A program made the position numbers and the translations under genes. A DNA stretch of 64,000 nt. Origin: Arion vulgaris. Its lineage: Eukaryota; Mollusca; Gastropoda; Stylommatophora; Arionidae. Shown one piece after another: positions 54,359 through 64,000 of this stretch. Position 1 is the first letter of the stretch. Each line of letters opens with the position of its first letter. The notes beneath the pieces were generated by a model. The model saw nothing but the letters and a program-made list of their open reading frames with translations. It ran no database searches and was not told the DNA's origin. Where the stretch lies: the NCBI GenBank assembly GCA_020796225.1, contig CM036767.1:14412927-14476926 (forward strand). Reading direction: 5' to 3'.

Positions 54359-54527
54359 AAGGGCAAGAACTCTGAAAGTTTCTCTCAAAAATTTAACCTG
54401 TCTGTGCTTGAGGATGTCAGGGTCATTACATGTGGTCCTGGCCGTGCTAAGAGCATAACTTTCATGTCAGCAGCATTATCGGACCTCGTCACGTTGCTGA
54501 GAACAGCCCTGGTCATTATAAAAAAAG
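54359..54527 (+). CDS. ZNHIT2: ZNHIT2 exon 9
   Basis: The exon encodes KGKNSESFSQKFNLSVLEDV, then RVITCGPGRAKSITFMSAAL and SDLVTLLRTALVIIKK, with one base carried out. The acceptor is TTTCTCAG and the donor GTTTGT. A complete S1 SINE with its target duplication begins about 25-35 bases after the donor. Confidence 0.87.
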
Positions 54528-54563
54528 GTTTGTGTATACAATCAAAGTTTCACTTAGGTACAT

Positions 54564-54811
54564 CGCCCGAGTGGTCACCGGGGCCCAAATTTGGGGTGTA
54601 AAGAATAGAACCACCGTTACCTGCCACGCATGTCGTAAGAGGCAACTCGGGAGGTTTGGCTGAAATCGGATGCACATGTCCTAAATGCGTAGAAGTCTCT
54701 GTGTTTAGGGCCTACCAAACCAATGTGCAACGTATACACGTTCTTGGAAAGATCAAACATATCACCAAGAGTGATTAAAATTGGTCGTAAAGAACGAACG
54801 CAAAGAAGAAG
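54564..54811 (+). mobile_element. S1 SINE just after exon 9
   Basis: Full S1 flanked by acttaggtacat (54552-54563 and 54813-54824). Confidence 0.93.
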
Positions 54812-54839
54812 GACTTAGGTACATGCGCTCTGTAACCTT

Positions 54840-55060
54840 AATATCGGATTTTGCAAGATGGTCTAAAACCGAAAGATTGACTTCATTGCACTGTGTTTTA
54901 CCCCATAGAGCTCAGTCCCTCTCCAGAAAAGTGGCATGCCACCTGCCGAGAGTATTGCATGGAACTCCGCAGCTTCAGCAACAATCTCAGGGGTCTGGAA
55001 AAAAATTCACTTGTGAACAGAATGGATTCGAATCCATGACCTTTAGAATGCATCTGTTAT
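54840..55060 (+). repeat. S13 repeat
   Basis: ttgacttcattgcactgtgt, cgcagcttcagcaacaatc and a B-box-like ggattcgaatcc. Confidence 0.6.
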
Positions 55061-55764
55061 GCATGTTCTGTTATATCTGTTTAGAATGAACAAAGAGTTA
55101 GCCACAGAGACCCCCTAGATGGTACAAATACCTTGGTAATCATAGCTCTACAAAACATGAAATGTCCTTCTGTGTACATATTCTTCTTTGTTTCATGATC
55201 TTCATAGTTCATAAGTACGGTTCCAACTTCACTGCAACGGGTCACCCCATAATTGCTCCGTTCCTGTGCCAATGAAAATCACAGAAATGCTAACAACTGT
55301 GAAATGTTTCCTGCGTGAACTAATTCCAGAATGAAACAGCCGCATATCGCCACAAAAAACAACCTGCACCGCATAAAATGCATATGGCGTCGCTAATGTA
55401 GCAACACAAAACTGTTCATCACTTGAATTGCAATTCTTGTCGAAGGGAGCATCAATCATGACAAAATCTAGCTTTCTGCACCTGCAATATAACTATACGG
55501 CAGATTGAGCTTGTTCGTCATAACCGCAACCGCTGTCTGCCATTTTCTGAATTCACACAACAAACGCACGGTTGACACAGCAAAAGCATTCCATGTAACA
55601 GTCATATCTCACAGCGTTGCTCAAGCACTAACTCAGTAGCTCGGCAAACGAAATCGGAAAATACCCGACCAAACATGGCGAAAATGCGCTAGCAAAGTCG
55701 TGTTCAGAATCAAACAGTTCTGACTCTGAATGTCCCTCCTGCATTCCGCCATTACTGGCCAGAT
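55061..55764. other. ZNHIT2 intron 9, no recognised feature
   Basis: Moderately GC sequence. A minus-strand frame at 55229-55459 has no recognisable family signature. Confidence 0.45.
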
Positions 55765-55920
55765 TTTTCATGATCTTCACCATCTTCAAAATTACATCAG
55801 GGACCCTTACCGTTGCTGCGGAGTTCGTGCACTGCAGCTGAGATCTTCCTGTGTAAGAGAGAGATCAGAGTACACATGGTTACTCACCGAAGTGCAATGA
55901 TGATGGTCCTATCAATCATC
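55765..55920 (+). repeat. S6 dispersed repeat
   Basis: Match to 4660-4800 (ttcaccatcttcaaaattac, gagatcttcctgtgtaagag). Confidence 0.6.
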
Positions 55921-56106
55921 ATGAATAGTTTGTTTGTAACAGTGTGTGGTAGTGCACAGCAATATTTACACATTCGTTTTCAGTCCAGTATTTCTGAAAC
56001 CCAATAACTGATACAGGTTTTCATAAACAGAAAACTAGAGATTTAATTTTGATAAATGAACTAGGAAATTAGGAAATAAAATGTACAGAGTATTGAACCC
56101 ACATAC

Positions 56107-56355
56107 CGCCTCGTTGTGCGGGGCCCTCAGAGAAAGCAAAGAATAGCACCACTGCAACCTACAATGCATGTTGTAAGAGGCATCTGAGCTAGGGCCTAGG
56201 AAGTTGCCTAGTAAATAAAAAGCATAGCAGAAATTGAATGTGCTGACCTACTTGTAGGCGCATAACTGGCACAACGTACAATCGTTCTTAGACTCAGATC
56301 ACATACAAATCATACCATGATTAACAAGTGGTCAATATGGAGCATTCAAAGAAAA
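56107..56355 (+). mobile_element. S2 SINE
   Basis: cgcctcgttgtgcggggccc to gagcattcaaagaaaaa; an older, diverged copy. Confidence 0.85.
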
Positions 56356-56454
56356 ATAAGAGGAACCCCTATAGATTGGTCATTGAATCTTGTGGACTAG
56401 CATCTTCCTCATTCTCTCTACACCAGCCACACATTAAACCATTCTACATAGTTG

Positions 56455-56530
56455 GTGTGAGCGTCTGTAGCTCAAGCGGTAGTGAGCTCGATCACAAACC
56501 CAAGCGTACATGGTTCAAATCTCGTGTTTT
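56455..56530 (+). mobile_element. S4 SINE head fragment
   Basis: gcgtctgtagctcaagcggt, agtgagctcgatcac and catggttcaaatctcg: A- and B-box-like region only. Confidence 0.75.
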
Positions 56531-56639
56531 CATACTCAGTGACTCCAGGCATGATTCATAAAATCAAACAGTTTCCATGGAAAATGGTGTGACAAAACTA
56601 GGTGGAGGTACTGGTACAGACAGGGATCAGAGAAATCTA

Positions 56640-57000
56640 TTTGATTTTGTCCCTTTGCGTGTAGGAATAGGGAACGAGCTGATAGATTGGCTGGCATGAA
56701 TATGATATCAGAGGAAGCTGCAATGGACAAAAATGACATTCTTAATGCATTGAGAGTCTTTCCGAACAGAGGAGTTTCAGGGTTGTGAATCCCACTCGCT
56801 GACCAGATTGGGAGATGAGTGTCGATATTGATACAGCCGCAAAAGAAGAACATACCAAATATACACAAAAATGGATCAATCAACATCGAACTTGCGTGTT
56901 GGGCTGCTGGATTTATTGAGGTGAAGATATCGGAACACCTATGGACATGTCCGTAGTGTTGTGATGATAGTCCTCATATAACTGAAAGATGATTTCTTGT
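56640..57000 (+). repeat. S14 repeat
   Basis: Matches 8900-9460, ending 25 bases before ZNHIT2 exon 10. Confidence 0.65.
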
Positions 57001-57024
57001 GAGAGCTGATATATTTCTCCTTAG

Positions 57025-57244
57025 GGAATTCAAAAGATGATAAATATCTCATTGTGAAAGCTATCACATCTCTCATTACAGAATGCAAAAGTCAGATCAG
57101 GTCTGAAAGTGAAGATTCTGCTGAACTGAAAACATTGAAGTCACAGGTTTTCAAGTCGAGAAAAGTTAATATTTTTATTGAGCTGGCTCCAACGTTATGG
57201 CAGTTCAATGCACTTGCTTATACCCATGCTTCAATTTGAGATTG
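57025..57244 (+). CDS. ZNHIT2: ZNHIT2 exon 10, with an apparent one-base frameshift
   Basis: The first part is in frame with exon 9 and encodes NSKDDKYLIVKAITSLITEC, KSQIRSESEDSAELKTLKSQ and VFK. The family-like C-terminal block KLIFLLSWLQRYGSSMHLLI and PMLQFEI follows in a frame offset by one base, from about 57157. This second frame ends at donor GTAATT (57245) in the phase needed by exon 11. Read without correction, the exon stops at 57236-57238 after an unrelated tail. The second frame has a stop at 57127-57129, so the shift lies between about 57130 and 57166, near an AAAA run at 57161-57164. Either an assembly or sequencing indel or a disabling mutation explains it. Confidence 0.82.
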
Positions 57245-57399
57245 GTAATTATTACTTTCTTATATTCTAGTATTAGTCTGTGTCGTTTTTCGTTCACTCG
57301 CTATAAATTCAGGCGTAGTCATGCATTTAATATGTTGGCAGCGTAAAATTTAAGTTGCGTTGCTGGCTCTTAATGAAATGACCTTCTGGATTATTTGTG

Positions 57400-57660
57400 T
57401 GCAGCCCCAGTGTTTCAAGGGGCCAGGGAAAATGCAGAGTAGAAGCTGCAAATTGCCAAGTGCCAACACGCCTCTCTGAACGCTCGAGAATGTTCCTTCC
57501 AGAATAAACTCACCGTGGCTAGAAAAATAAAACCTATAATGTAAAGCCTTGACTGGTACAAAACCAAACATTGGCGAAGGGCGATGCTTTTCAGATGCCG
57601 ATCATCCTACACAGAGTAAGATGACATCCAAACACTATGGCTCAGATCATATAAAGGCCA
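57400..57660 (+). repeat. S11-related segment
   Basis: gctgcaaattgccaagtgcc, gagaatgttccttccag and cattggcgaagggcgatg parallel 51330-51490. More of it appears at 57930-58220. Confidence 0.6.
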
Positions 57661-57673
57661 ATTATAAACAGTC

Positions 57674-57892
57674 AACCGCAGTGGTTACGGCCAAATGGGG
57701 TAAGAATAGAACCACTGTTACCTACCAGATGTCGTAGGCGACTAGGAGGTTTGGCTGAATCGGATGCACATGTCCTAACGTGAAGTCTACGTTTAGGCCT
57801 ACAAACCAATGTGTAACGATACGTTCTTGGCAAAGATCAAACTATACAAGCGTGATTAAAATTGGTCGTAAGAATGAGCAAGAAGAAGAAGA
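57674..57892 (+). mobile_element. S1 SINE, deletion-rich copy
   Basis: All S1 blocks appear in order but with many one- to three-base deletions (agatgtcgtaggcgactagg, aacgtgaagtctacgtttag). acagtcaac flanks it on both sides (57668 and 57893 regions). Confidence 0.85.
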
Positions 57893-58240
57893 AACAGTCA
57901 ACAAATTATCTTTGTGTGACAACACGTGTCTCTAATGGCAGAATGTTCCTAAGCAGAATGACCTCACATAGTCAGAAAGGGTGCATATTGTAGACATACT
58001 CTTAGGCAAAGATCAAAAAGCCCAAATATACTGAGAAAAAGGATTGTTAAAGAGCAATGATACAAGAAGAGCTGAAAAGTGGCTGTTTTAACGACTTGTC
58101 CTAGAAGGGTTAAGAATGCTCCTAAACTGGGACGACCTCACCCAGTCAGCAAAGTAGTAAATGCTCTTTGGCGTAGATCCAAGCCCAAGTATACAGTATT
58201 AAAAGATCATTAAAGAGTGCTTATCATATGATGCGTACCG

Positions 58241-58516
58241 TCCGTGTGGTGCCAGGGCCCATAAGGGAAGCAAAGAATAGTTCCATTGCGACCTACAAGG
58301 CATGTCGTAAGAGGCAACTGATGTAGGACCTATGGAAACTACCCTAGTAAATAAAAAGCATCGCAGAAATTGGGTATGCTGGCCTACTTGTAGACGCATA
58401 ACTGGCACAACATATAATCGCTCTTAGGCTGAGATCACATACAAATTACACAGAGGGTTAACAAAAATCACACATAGTAGTTAACAAGTGGTCGCTATGG
58501 AGCGTTCGAAGAAGAT
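58241..58516 (+). mobile_element. S2 SINE
   Basis: ccgtgtggtgccagggccca to gttcgaagaagatac, with a small internal duplication (acaaaaatcacacatagtag). Confidence 0.85.
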
Positions 58517-58689
58517 ACGATGTGTACGAACCGACCTTACCAAAGGCAGAAAATCTGATAAAGAAGTCGCACTTCACTAATCAATACTGGCCGTAAAACT
58601 ACCGAGGATTCAAAGCAAGTGGTGTGGTTCGATAACAGGTTTCCTTAACGATCACATTTGAAGGATCTAATCTTCAGTACCTCTGAAGA

Positions 58690-58830
58690 CAGCGAAGACC
58701 CACCGCATGGCAAGGGACATCAGTCACATGGTAAGCAGGCCTCACGTAAAAATCAGTCAGAAGTGCAATACCAGGCATCATAACTACCATCTGAATTGAT
58801 AGCAGGCGTTCGCAGAAGAAGAAGAACTGA
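58690..58830 (-). repeat. S10 repeat
   Basis: aagggacatcagtcacatgg and cacgtaaaaatcagtcagaa. Confidence 0.55.
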
Positions 58831-59083
58831 CTACACCACAAGAACCGCCATGCAGTGGACTCCGAATGGAATACAAAAGTAAGACAGACCATGGATAACC
58901 CACAAAGAACAGTCAAGATATAGCGTGGGGAAGACTTGGAGCACCCTGAGAAGGATGGCCATGGACCAGTGTTTCATATCGACCACTAACTGCTTGGTCT
59001 GTTTATATCCAAAGAAAATAAGTATGCATGTTATCAATTAACCAGTTTATATGCACATTCTTGATTCAATTTTCTTTTACCAG

Positions 59084-59229
59084 AAACAAGACAGTCGGAA
59101 GCAGAGGAGATTGAAGACATCAAGGCATTAGTTGAGAAGAATATTGACAAACTAAAGCCTTCTAACAGTGTACATGAAGAGAATCATAATAATCCTATCT
59201 TGCCTAAGAAAATTGTTGAATTGAACTGA
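59084..59229 (+). CDS. ZNHIT2: ZNHIT2 exon 11 with stop codon
   Basis: The last exon encodes TRQSEAEEIEDIKALVEKNI, then DKLKPSNSVHEENHNNPILP and KKIVELN, ending in TGA at 59227-59229. It follows TTTTACCAG. It completes a glutamate codon with the single base left by the shifted reading of exon 10, which independently supports the frameshift interpretation. The acidic charged tail is low in similarity outside close relatives. Confidence 0.87.
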
Positions 59230-59262
59230 AAACTGCAATTGTAATCTCATTTTTCTAAGATT

Positions 59263-59268
59263 AATAAA
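59263..59268 (+). terminator. ZNHIT2 polyadenylation signal
   Basis: AATAAA lies 34 bases after the ZNHIT2 stop codon; a second AATAAA is at about 59344-59349. Either would give a short 3' UTR. A SINE with target duplication starts just downstream, at 59376. Confidence 0.7.
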
Positions 59269-59375
59269 GAAATGTATGACTGTCATATCTAGAAAGTTTC
59301 ATTCTTAATGTTTATTAGCCTCTTTGTAATGTATTTGTGTTTTAAATAAATCTGCAACATTTTGAATTCATTAAC

Positions 59376-59622
59376 CGCCCGAGTGGTTACCAGGGCCCAA
59401 ATTTGGGGTGTAAAGAATAGAACCACTGTTACCTGCCACGCATGTTATAAGAGGCAACTAAGGAGGTTTGGCTGAAATCGGATGCATGTGTCATAAACGT
59501 GTCTATGCGTTTAGGGGCCTACCAAACCAATGTGCAATGTATACACGTTCTTGGCAAGATCAAACATATCACAAAGAGTGATTAAAATTGGTGTAAGAAT
59601 GAACCCAAAGAAGAAGAAGAAG
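59376..59622 (+). mobile_element. S1 SINE downstream of ZNHIT2
   Basis: Full S1, flanked by gaattcattaac (59364-59375 and 59622-59633). Confidence 0.93.
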
Positions 59623-59639
59623 AATTCATTAACCAGTGT

Positions 59640-60000
59640 TTAAGTGTACGAATCCTATTACAGATGATTGCTGCAAATTTTCTTCTTCTTCCCCTTTCAA
59701 CTCCCAACGGAGCACAGGTCTTTAACAAACTGCTTCCAACTCTTCCTCTCTCTTGCCATCCCAATTCTTTCCGTGTTTTACTTATCTTTTTAATATCAGT
59801 CTCCAGCTCACTTCTCCAGGTATGTCTAGATCTTCCCCTACTCCTCTTTCCCTGCAGGTTCCAAAACAATGCCTGTTTTGCAATGCTTCCGGTCAGTCTT
59901 CTCAATGTGTGCCATATCTATCGCCAGCGTCCTTCTTAGCTCTTTCTCTAAATTATGAATCGTCTCTCCGAAACTACTGCATAAGTGCACTGACGCTGTC
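59640..60000 (-). mobile_element. LINE F 3' fragment, copy 1
   Basis: The minus strand encodes LFWNLQGKRSRGRSRHTWRS, then KELGWQERGRVGSSLLKTCA and PLGVERGRRRK, an RTE-like C terminus with a short intact frame. Confidence 0.8.
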
Positions 60001-60003
60001 TCT

Positions 60004-60185
60004 TTCTTCTTGAACGCCCATATCGACCACTTGTCAACCATTCTGTGTGATTTGTATGTGATCTGAGTCTAAGAGGGATTGTACGTTGTGCCAGCTATGC
60101 GCCTACAAGTAGGCCAGACATCCGATTTCTGCGCTGCTTTTTATTTACTAGGGTAGCATCCTAGGGCCTACATTAGTCGCCTCTT
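60004..60185 (-). mobile_element. S2 SINE, cut by S1
   Basis: Inverted S2 from ttcttcttgaacgcccatat to catcctagggcctacattag; it stops at gtcgcctctt where an S1 head begins. Confidence 0.82.
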
Positions 60186-60440
60186 CGCCCGAGTGGTTAC
60201 CGGGGCCCAAATTTGGGGTAAAGAATAGAACCACTGTTACCTGCCATGCATGTCGTAAGAGGCGACTAAGGAGGTTTGGCTGAAATCGGATGCATGTGTC
60301 CAAACGTGTAGAAGTCTATGCGTTTAGGGGCCTACCAAACCAATGTCAACGTATACACGTTCTTGGCAAAGATCAAATCATATCACAAAGAGTGATTAAA
60401 ATTGAGTCAGTAAGAATGACGCATAAGAAGAAGAAGAAGA
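60186..60440 (+). mobile_element. S1 SINE in the duplicated block
   Basis: A near-copy of 59376-59622, but without a left target duplication of its own. Confidence 0.9.
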
Positions 60441-60800
60441 ATTCATTAACCAGTGTTTAAGTGTACGAATCCTATTACAGATGATTGCTGCAAATTTTCT
60501 TCTTCTTCCCCTTTCAACTCCCAACGGAGCACAGGTCTTTAACAAACTGCTTCCAACTCTTCCTCTCTCTTGCCATCCCAATTCTTTCCGTGTTTTACTT
60601 ATCTTTTTAATATCAGTCTCCAGCTCACTTCTCCAGGTATGTCTAGATCTTCCCCTATTCCTCTTTCCCTGCAGGTTCCAAAACAATGCCTGTTTGCAAT
60701 GCTTCCGTCAGTCTTCTCAATGTGTGCCATATCTATCGCCAGCGTCGCTTCCTTAGCTCTTTCTCTAAATTATGAATCGTCTCTCAAACTTCTGCATAAG
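60441..60800 (-). mobile_element. LINE F 3' fragment, copy 2
   Basis: Nearly identical to 59624-59985, offset about 817 bases. Confidence 0.8.
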
Positions 60801-60804
60801 TGCA

Positions 60805-61170
60805 CTGCGTGTTCTTTCTTATTGACAGCTCCATATCGCCACTTAGCAACCATTCTGGTGTTTGTATTACTGAGCATAGGGACTACATTAGCTTGCCCTA
60901 AAGTAGGCCAAATTTGGGGATTAGTAGACCACACTTTGCTACAAGTAGGCCATGCACAGTGCGAGGTTTGGCTGAAATCGATGCATGTCTAAACGGTAGA
61001 AGTCTTGCGTTAGGCCACTAACCAATTGCCGATCACGTCTGGCAAGATCAAACATATCACAAAGTGATTAAATGTCGAAACACGCAAGAAAGAGCCTCTT
61101 CGACATGCATTGTAGATTGCAGTGATACTATTCTTTGCTTCCTTGTAGACCCGGACAACACGGCGGCTGT
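60805..61170. repeat. scrambled S2/S1 remnants
   Basis: Contains S2-like (ctccatatcgccacttagca, caagtaggccatgcacag) and S1-like (gaggtttggctgaaatcgat, gatcaaacatatcacaaag) pieces with many deletions, ending in an inverted S2 head (gcattgtagattgcagtgat). Confidence 0.65.
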
Positions 61171-61369
61171 CTCTTTCAACTAGCTGAAATTAACTGAGCT
61201 TCTTGGGGTGGACCTAAAGTGAGGTGCGGAGATGTAAGTTCTAAAGAGTAACACTGATAAAATAACAACTGAATATTTGTGTCCATAATGTAAAGCACAG
61301 AGAAAGTTTACACAACATTCACTGTACCATATAGTGACAACTAAGACATAGTGAATTAGACTTTGCCCA

Positions 61370-61500
61370 CTATGAGTTCTGATGTAGTCAGGGCTCCTAA
61401 TATAGCACATCTGACTCATTTTTGTTAAACGCTTGCTTTTCTTATCAGTGCCTCTCGCTATTCAGGCAAGTCTTACTCCGACTTCAGAGGTACTTGACTT
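61370..61500 (+). repeat. S10 repeat
   Basis: gagttctgatgtagtcaggg and tcttactccgacttcagagg. Confidence 0.6.
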
Positions 61501-61523
61501 GTAATTTAGATCCCCAAGTTTTG

Positions 61524-61770
61524 CCTGTGTGTTGCCGGGACCCATAGGAAGCAAAGAATAGTACTACTGAGACCTACAAGGCATGTCGTAAGAGGCGAAA
61601 ATGTAGGCCCTAGGATGCTACTCTAGTAAATAAATAGCATCGCAGAAATCGAATGTGCTGGCCTACTTGTAGGCGATAACTGGCACAACGTACAATCGCT
61701 CTTAGGCTCAGATCACATACAAATTACACAGAGTGGTTAAATAGTGGTCGATGGAGCATAAGAAGAAGAA
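61524..61770 (+). mobile_element. S2 SINE
   Basis: gcctgtgtgttgccgggacc to agcataagaagaagaag. Confidence 0.86.
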
Positions 61771-62030
61771 GATCGCAAATGGGATCAAGGAACCTCCTAG
61801 CATGTGCATACCGAAAATTGTTGACCTCGAACCACAGAATTTCCACAGGATATGGTTACTAGTGAAATGTGTTATCGACTTCACTATCTCGCCCACATAG
61901 TGAATTAGATGAGACAGGGTCAGCAAAACAGTTCTGATCAAGACCCTACTCTAGATCGTCTATTGTCTATTCCCATGTGGAAAATGGAATTGGTTGTCCA
62001 CTCTTGCCATTAAGCGTAGGGATGGAAGCT
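61771..62030. other. intergenic, no recognised feature
   Basis: No gene or repeat family recognised. Confidence 0.4.
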
Positions 62031-63065
62031 TTAATTTGCATTCTACGGCTAGATGAGTCGCCCTTGTTGTATTATATCCGTGTTTATGTAATGTGGTCTT
62101 GATATTATCTATCCATCTTTTCTTGGCCTTCCCTTAGCTCTAGTACGTATCTCTTTTATTGTATGCTGTTAGTGGTGGTTGGTTGTATTCCATTCTCATT
62201 AAATGTCCAAACCACTGCATTTGTTGTCTTTCGGTGCATGAAGTTATGCCCACTCAGCTTCTGATGTCCTCATTTCGTAGTCTATCTTTCCTGGTGATAC
62301 CCACTGCCTTCCTCAAGCATTTTATTTCACACGTGGTTAGCTTTCTAGATGGTCATCCTTGTAAAAGTGTATCTATCTAAGCAAGTATGGATCAAAGAGT
62401 GAAAGCAACCTCTACCCCAAAAAATGTCATGATAATATAGATTTGACATGTAGAAATCAGCATACATCGTATTCACCTTACACCATGACACAATGTAACA
62501 AACACCCTTTTTCAGAGCAAACAATAAAGAAGATGTTGCACAATACAGCCTTCTACTGACCGCTGCTATTTTTAAACATATAAAAACTGGTTTCTGATAA
62601 TTCTTCTTGACGCTCCATATCAATCATTTGTTAAACACTTCATGTGATTTGTATGTGATCTGATCCTAAGAGCGATTGTACGTTGTGTCAGTTATGCACC
62701 TACAAGTAGGCCAGCACATCCGATTTCTGTGATTCTTTATATTTACTAGGGTAGTTTCCCTAGGTCCTACGTCAGTCGCCTCTTACGATATGCCTTTTAG
62801 GCAACAGTTGCACTATACTTTTCTTTCCTTGCGGGCCCCAACACCACACTGGCGATTTATGCGTTATTATTTTAGTCGTTCTCCATGCTTCTGATCCATA
62901 CAGCAGAATTGCTTTAATATTTGACTTCACTGTTCATCAGGAATTTTTCTGCTTCCCCATGCTTCTCTTCTCTTGTGGGTTTCAGTCAAGTGCATCCTTG
63001 TTTATGTTGTGTTTTTTTAAGGGTGTCCAACCTTCTTCTGTTCAATCTCCACTTTCTTCCTACAT
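62030..63065 (-). mobile_element. LINE H 3' region, split by S2
   Basis: The minus strand reads as a degraded RTE-like C terminus (a GKAKKRWIDNIKTTL-like stretch near 62100-62140) and continues beyond the S2 copy (acagcagaattgctttaata). Confidence 0.5.
62600..62854 (-). mobile_element. S2 SINE
   Basis: Inverted S2, ttcttcttgacgctccatat to acaccacactggcg. Confidence 0.87.
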
Positions 63066-64000
63066 GACTAGATATTCTAAAAGATGCTATTATGTATAGA
63101 ATATTTATTACATACATGGGAATCAAGAAGTCTACATTTGTTCGATATGTTTGTTTGTCTCCCCGCTCGGTGTGGCTCAACATACCAGGAGCAGAAGGCT
63201 CCGGCAGATGTAGCTCTGGGGATAAATATACATGCCATCCCCCAAATCAAGGTGAACATGGTTTGTGTGTGTTCTTCCTTATCAGTCAAGGAAACTACTC
63301 TGTGTAGTTTGCGCTTAGAACTGAGGACGTTCCCCCACCCCACCCGAGTTTTAAATCCCAGTTGGGGCATAGGCTCTCACCAACTTATGTATGTTCAGGG
63401 TTAGTAGGATTTTGTACCTAAGTTTTTTTTTTTATATGAGGTAGCCAGTTCCAAACCTAGCTCAACAACAGTTGGGATAATTTTGGTTATACCAGCCAGT
63501 TAATCCGTAGTGACAATCTGCCATTTCTACAGCATTTAGGTATATCAATCTAGGACGTCACTCAAGGGATTCGTGTAGATCATCGCTGTCCAACGCAGCG
63601 GTCGCCATGCCATACATTCATTGCGCCCTAATTTACTCCGCCAGGCTTAGCAGATTTCAGGAAAACAAACTTTTTCATTTTTTCCCAGCACTCCATGAAC
63701 ACAATTTTCCCGCTTTTGCAGTTTTGTTTTAATTTGTAACGATTCTATTGCCGCCTAACCCCACCCGTTACTTTTTCACTGAAGAAAAGGTCTTATTAAC
63801 CCCACTAATATTACTACAAATAGTAAGCCTACTATTGTTATTATTAGTAGTAGCATTGCAATTGGCACATGGCGCCTCCGTCATCAGTCAAATGCCCCCA
63901 ATATATACAAACGTTGAACAACACTGGTGTAGACGTTACCACTCAGGAGATATTGATCGTCTGATGTGCGACTCTTCTCTTATTTGTAACAGCAGCGTAT
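63066..64000. other. right end of the window, no recognised feature
   Basis: Overlapping open frames at 63077-63404 have no recognised domain. A LINE-like segment may be present near 63345-63370 (ccagttggggcataggctct, as in LINE E endings). Confidence 0.4.

Larger units (their letters stand above)
30849..59229 (+). other. ZNHIT2: ZNHIT2 gene, overview of 11 coding exons
   Basis: Eleven exons, all with AG acceptors and GT donors and matching phases, join to about 445 codons. Coding lengths are 92, 150, 77, 45, 125, 105, 117, 93, 169, 220 and 146 bases. The product has an N-terminal HIT zinc finger and a ZNHIT2-type helical C-terminal region. By family knowledge, ZNHIT2 binds the RUVBL1/RUVBL2 (R2TP) chaperone machinery and aids U5 snRNP assembly with PRPF8 and EFTUD2. 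Human ZNHIT2 is about 400 residues, so the length is reasonable. Most introns are packed with SINEs, LINE fragments and MITEs. Exon 10 contains an apparent one-base insertion that breaks the frame unless corrected. Confidence 0.88.

Noticed and set aside
55229..55459. Minus-strand 76-residue frame in ZNHIT2 intron 9
   Set aside because: No domain, no splice or promoter support, length within chance expectation.
62986..63404. Overlapping frames of 65-106 residues near the right edge
   Set aside because: Several frames on both strands with no family signature; no exon boundaries supported.

Overview
The window is animal nuclear DNA, most likely from a lophotrochozoan and probably a mollusc. 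It has split genes with GT/AG introns, a slowpoke-type BK channel whose S0-S1 sequence looks lophotrochozoan, and very dense SINE, non-LTR and MITE content. The species cannot be named from the sequence. There is no operon, phage, plasmid or CRISPR structure. Long open frames in the window are almost all retrotransposon remnants or read-through of repeats.

Host genes. (1) Positions 304-8416 on the minus strand hold the 5' part of a slowpoke/KCNMA1 BK potassium channel. Four coding exons cover the N terminus with S0, then S1, S2 and the S2-S3 region; the pore and C terminus lie beyond the left edge. (2) Positions 30849-59229 on the plus strand hold a complete ZNHIT2 gene: 11 coding exons, about 445 residues, with a full HIT zinc finger and a poly(A) signal. 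Its introns are crowded with transposable elements and exon 10 carries an apparent one-base frameshift. (3) A tRNA-Asp(GTC)-like gene lies on the minus strand at 10725-10796. (4) A possible signal-peptide first exon starts at 13140 on the plus strand, unconfirmed.

The rest is largely a layered transposon landscape. I use local labels. S1 and S2 are SINE-like families sharing one head module (ggggccca, aaagaatag, gcatgtcgtaagaggcgact) but having different bodies and tails: S1 short, S1-L with a LINE 3' end, S1c, S1d, S2, and a 1.3-kb composite S11. Most copies end in (GAA)n and many have clear target-site duplications. S3, S4, S5, S8 and S9 are SINE-like repeats with tRNA-like heads. LINE A is Jockey/I-like with RNase H; LINE B, C, D, E and others are RTE-like tails. 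DNA elements include CAGGGTGTTCAA-ended MITEs, hAT-like MITEs with 8-bp duplications and a TTAA-flanked piggyBac-like MITE.

Regions. 0-8.4 kb: BK channel with LINE and SINE fragments in introns. 8.4-14 kb: mostly unique DNA with the tRNA and a MITE. 14-30 kb: nested repeats with a LINE A copy inside a LINE B copy. 30.3-59.3 kb: ZNHIT2, with a 7.5-kb first intron, a triplicated splice acceptor before exon 5, a MITE abutting exon 6 and a 38-bp minisatellite. 59.3-64 kb: an 0.8-kb tandem duplication and further SINEs. Repeat copies at about 57.6-61.1 kb carry many small deletions, which may reflect residual assembly error.
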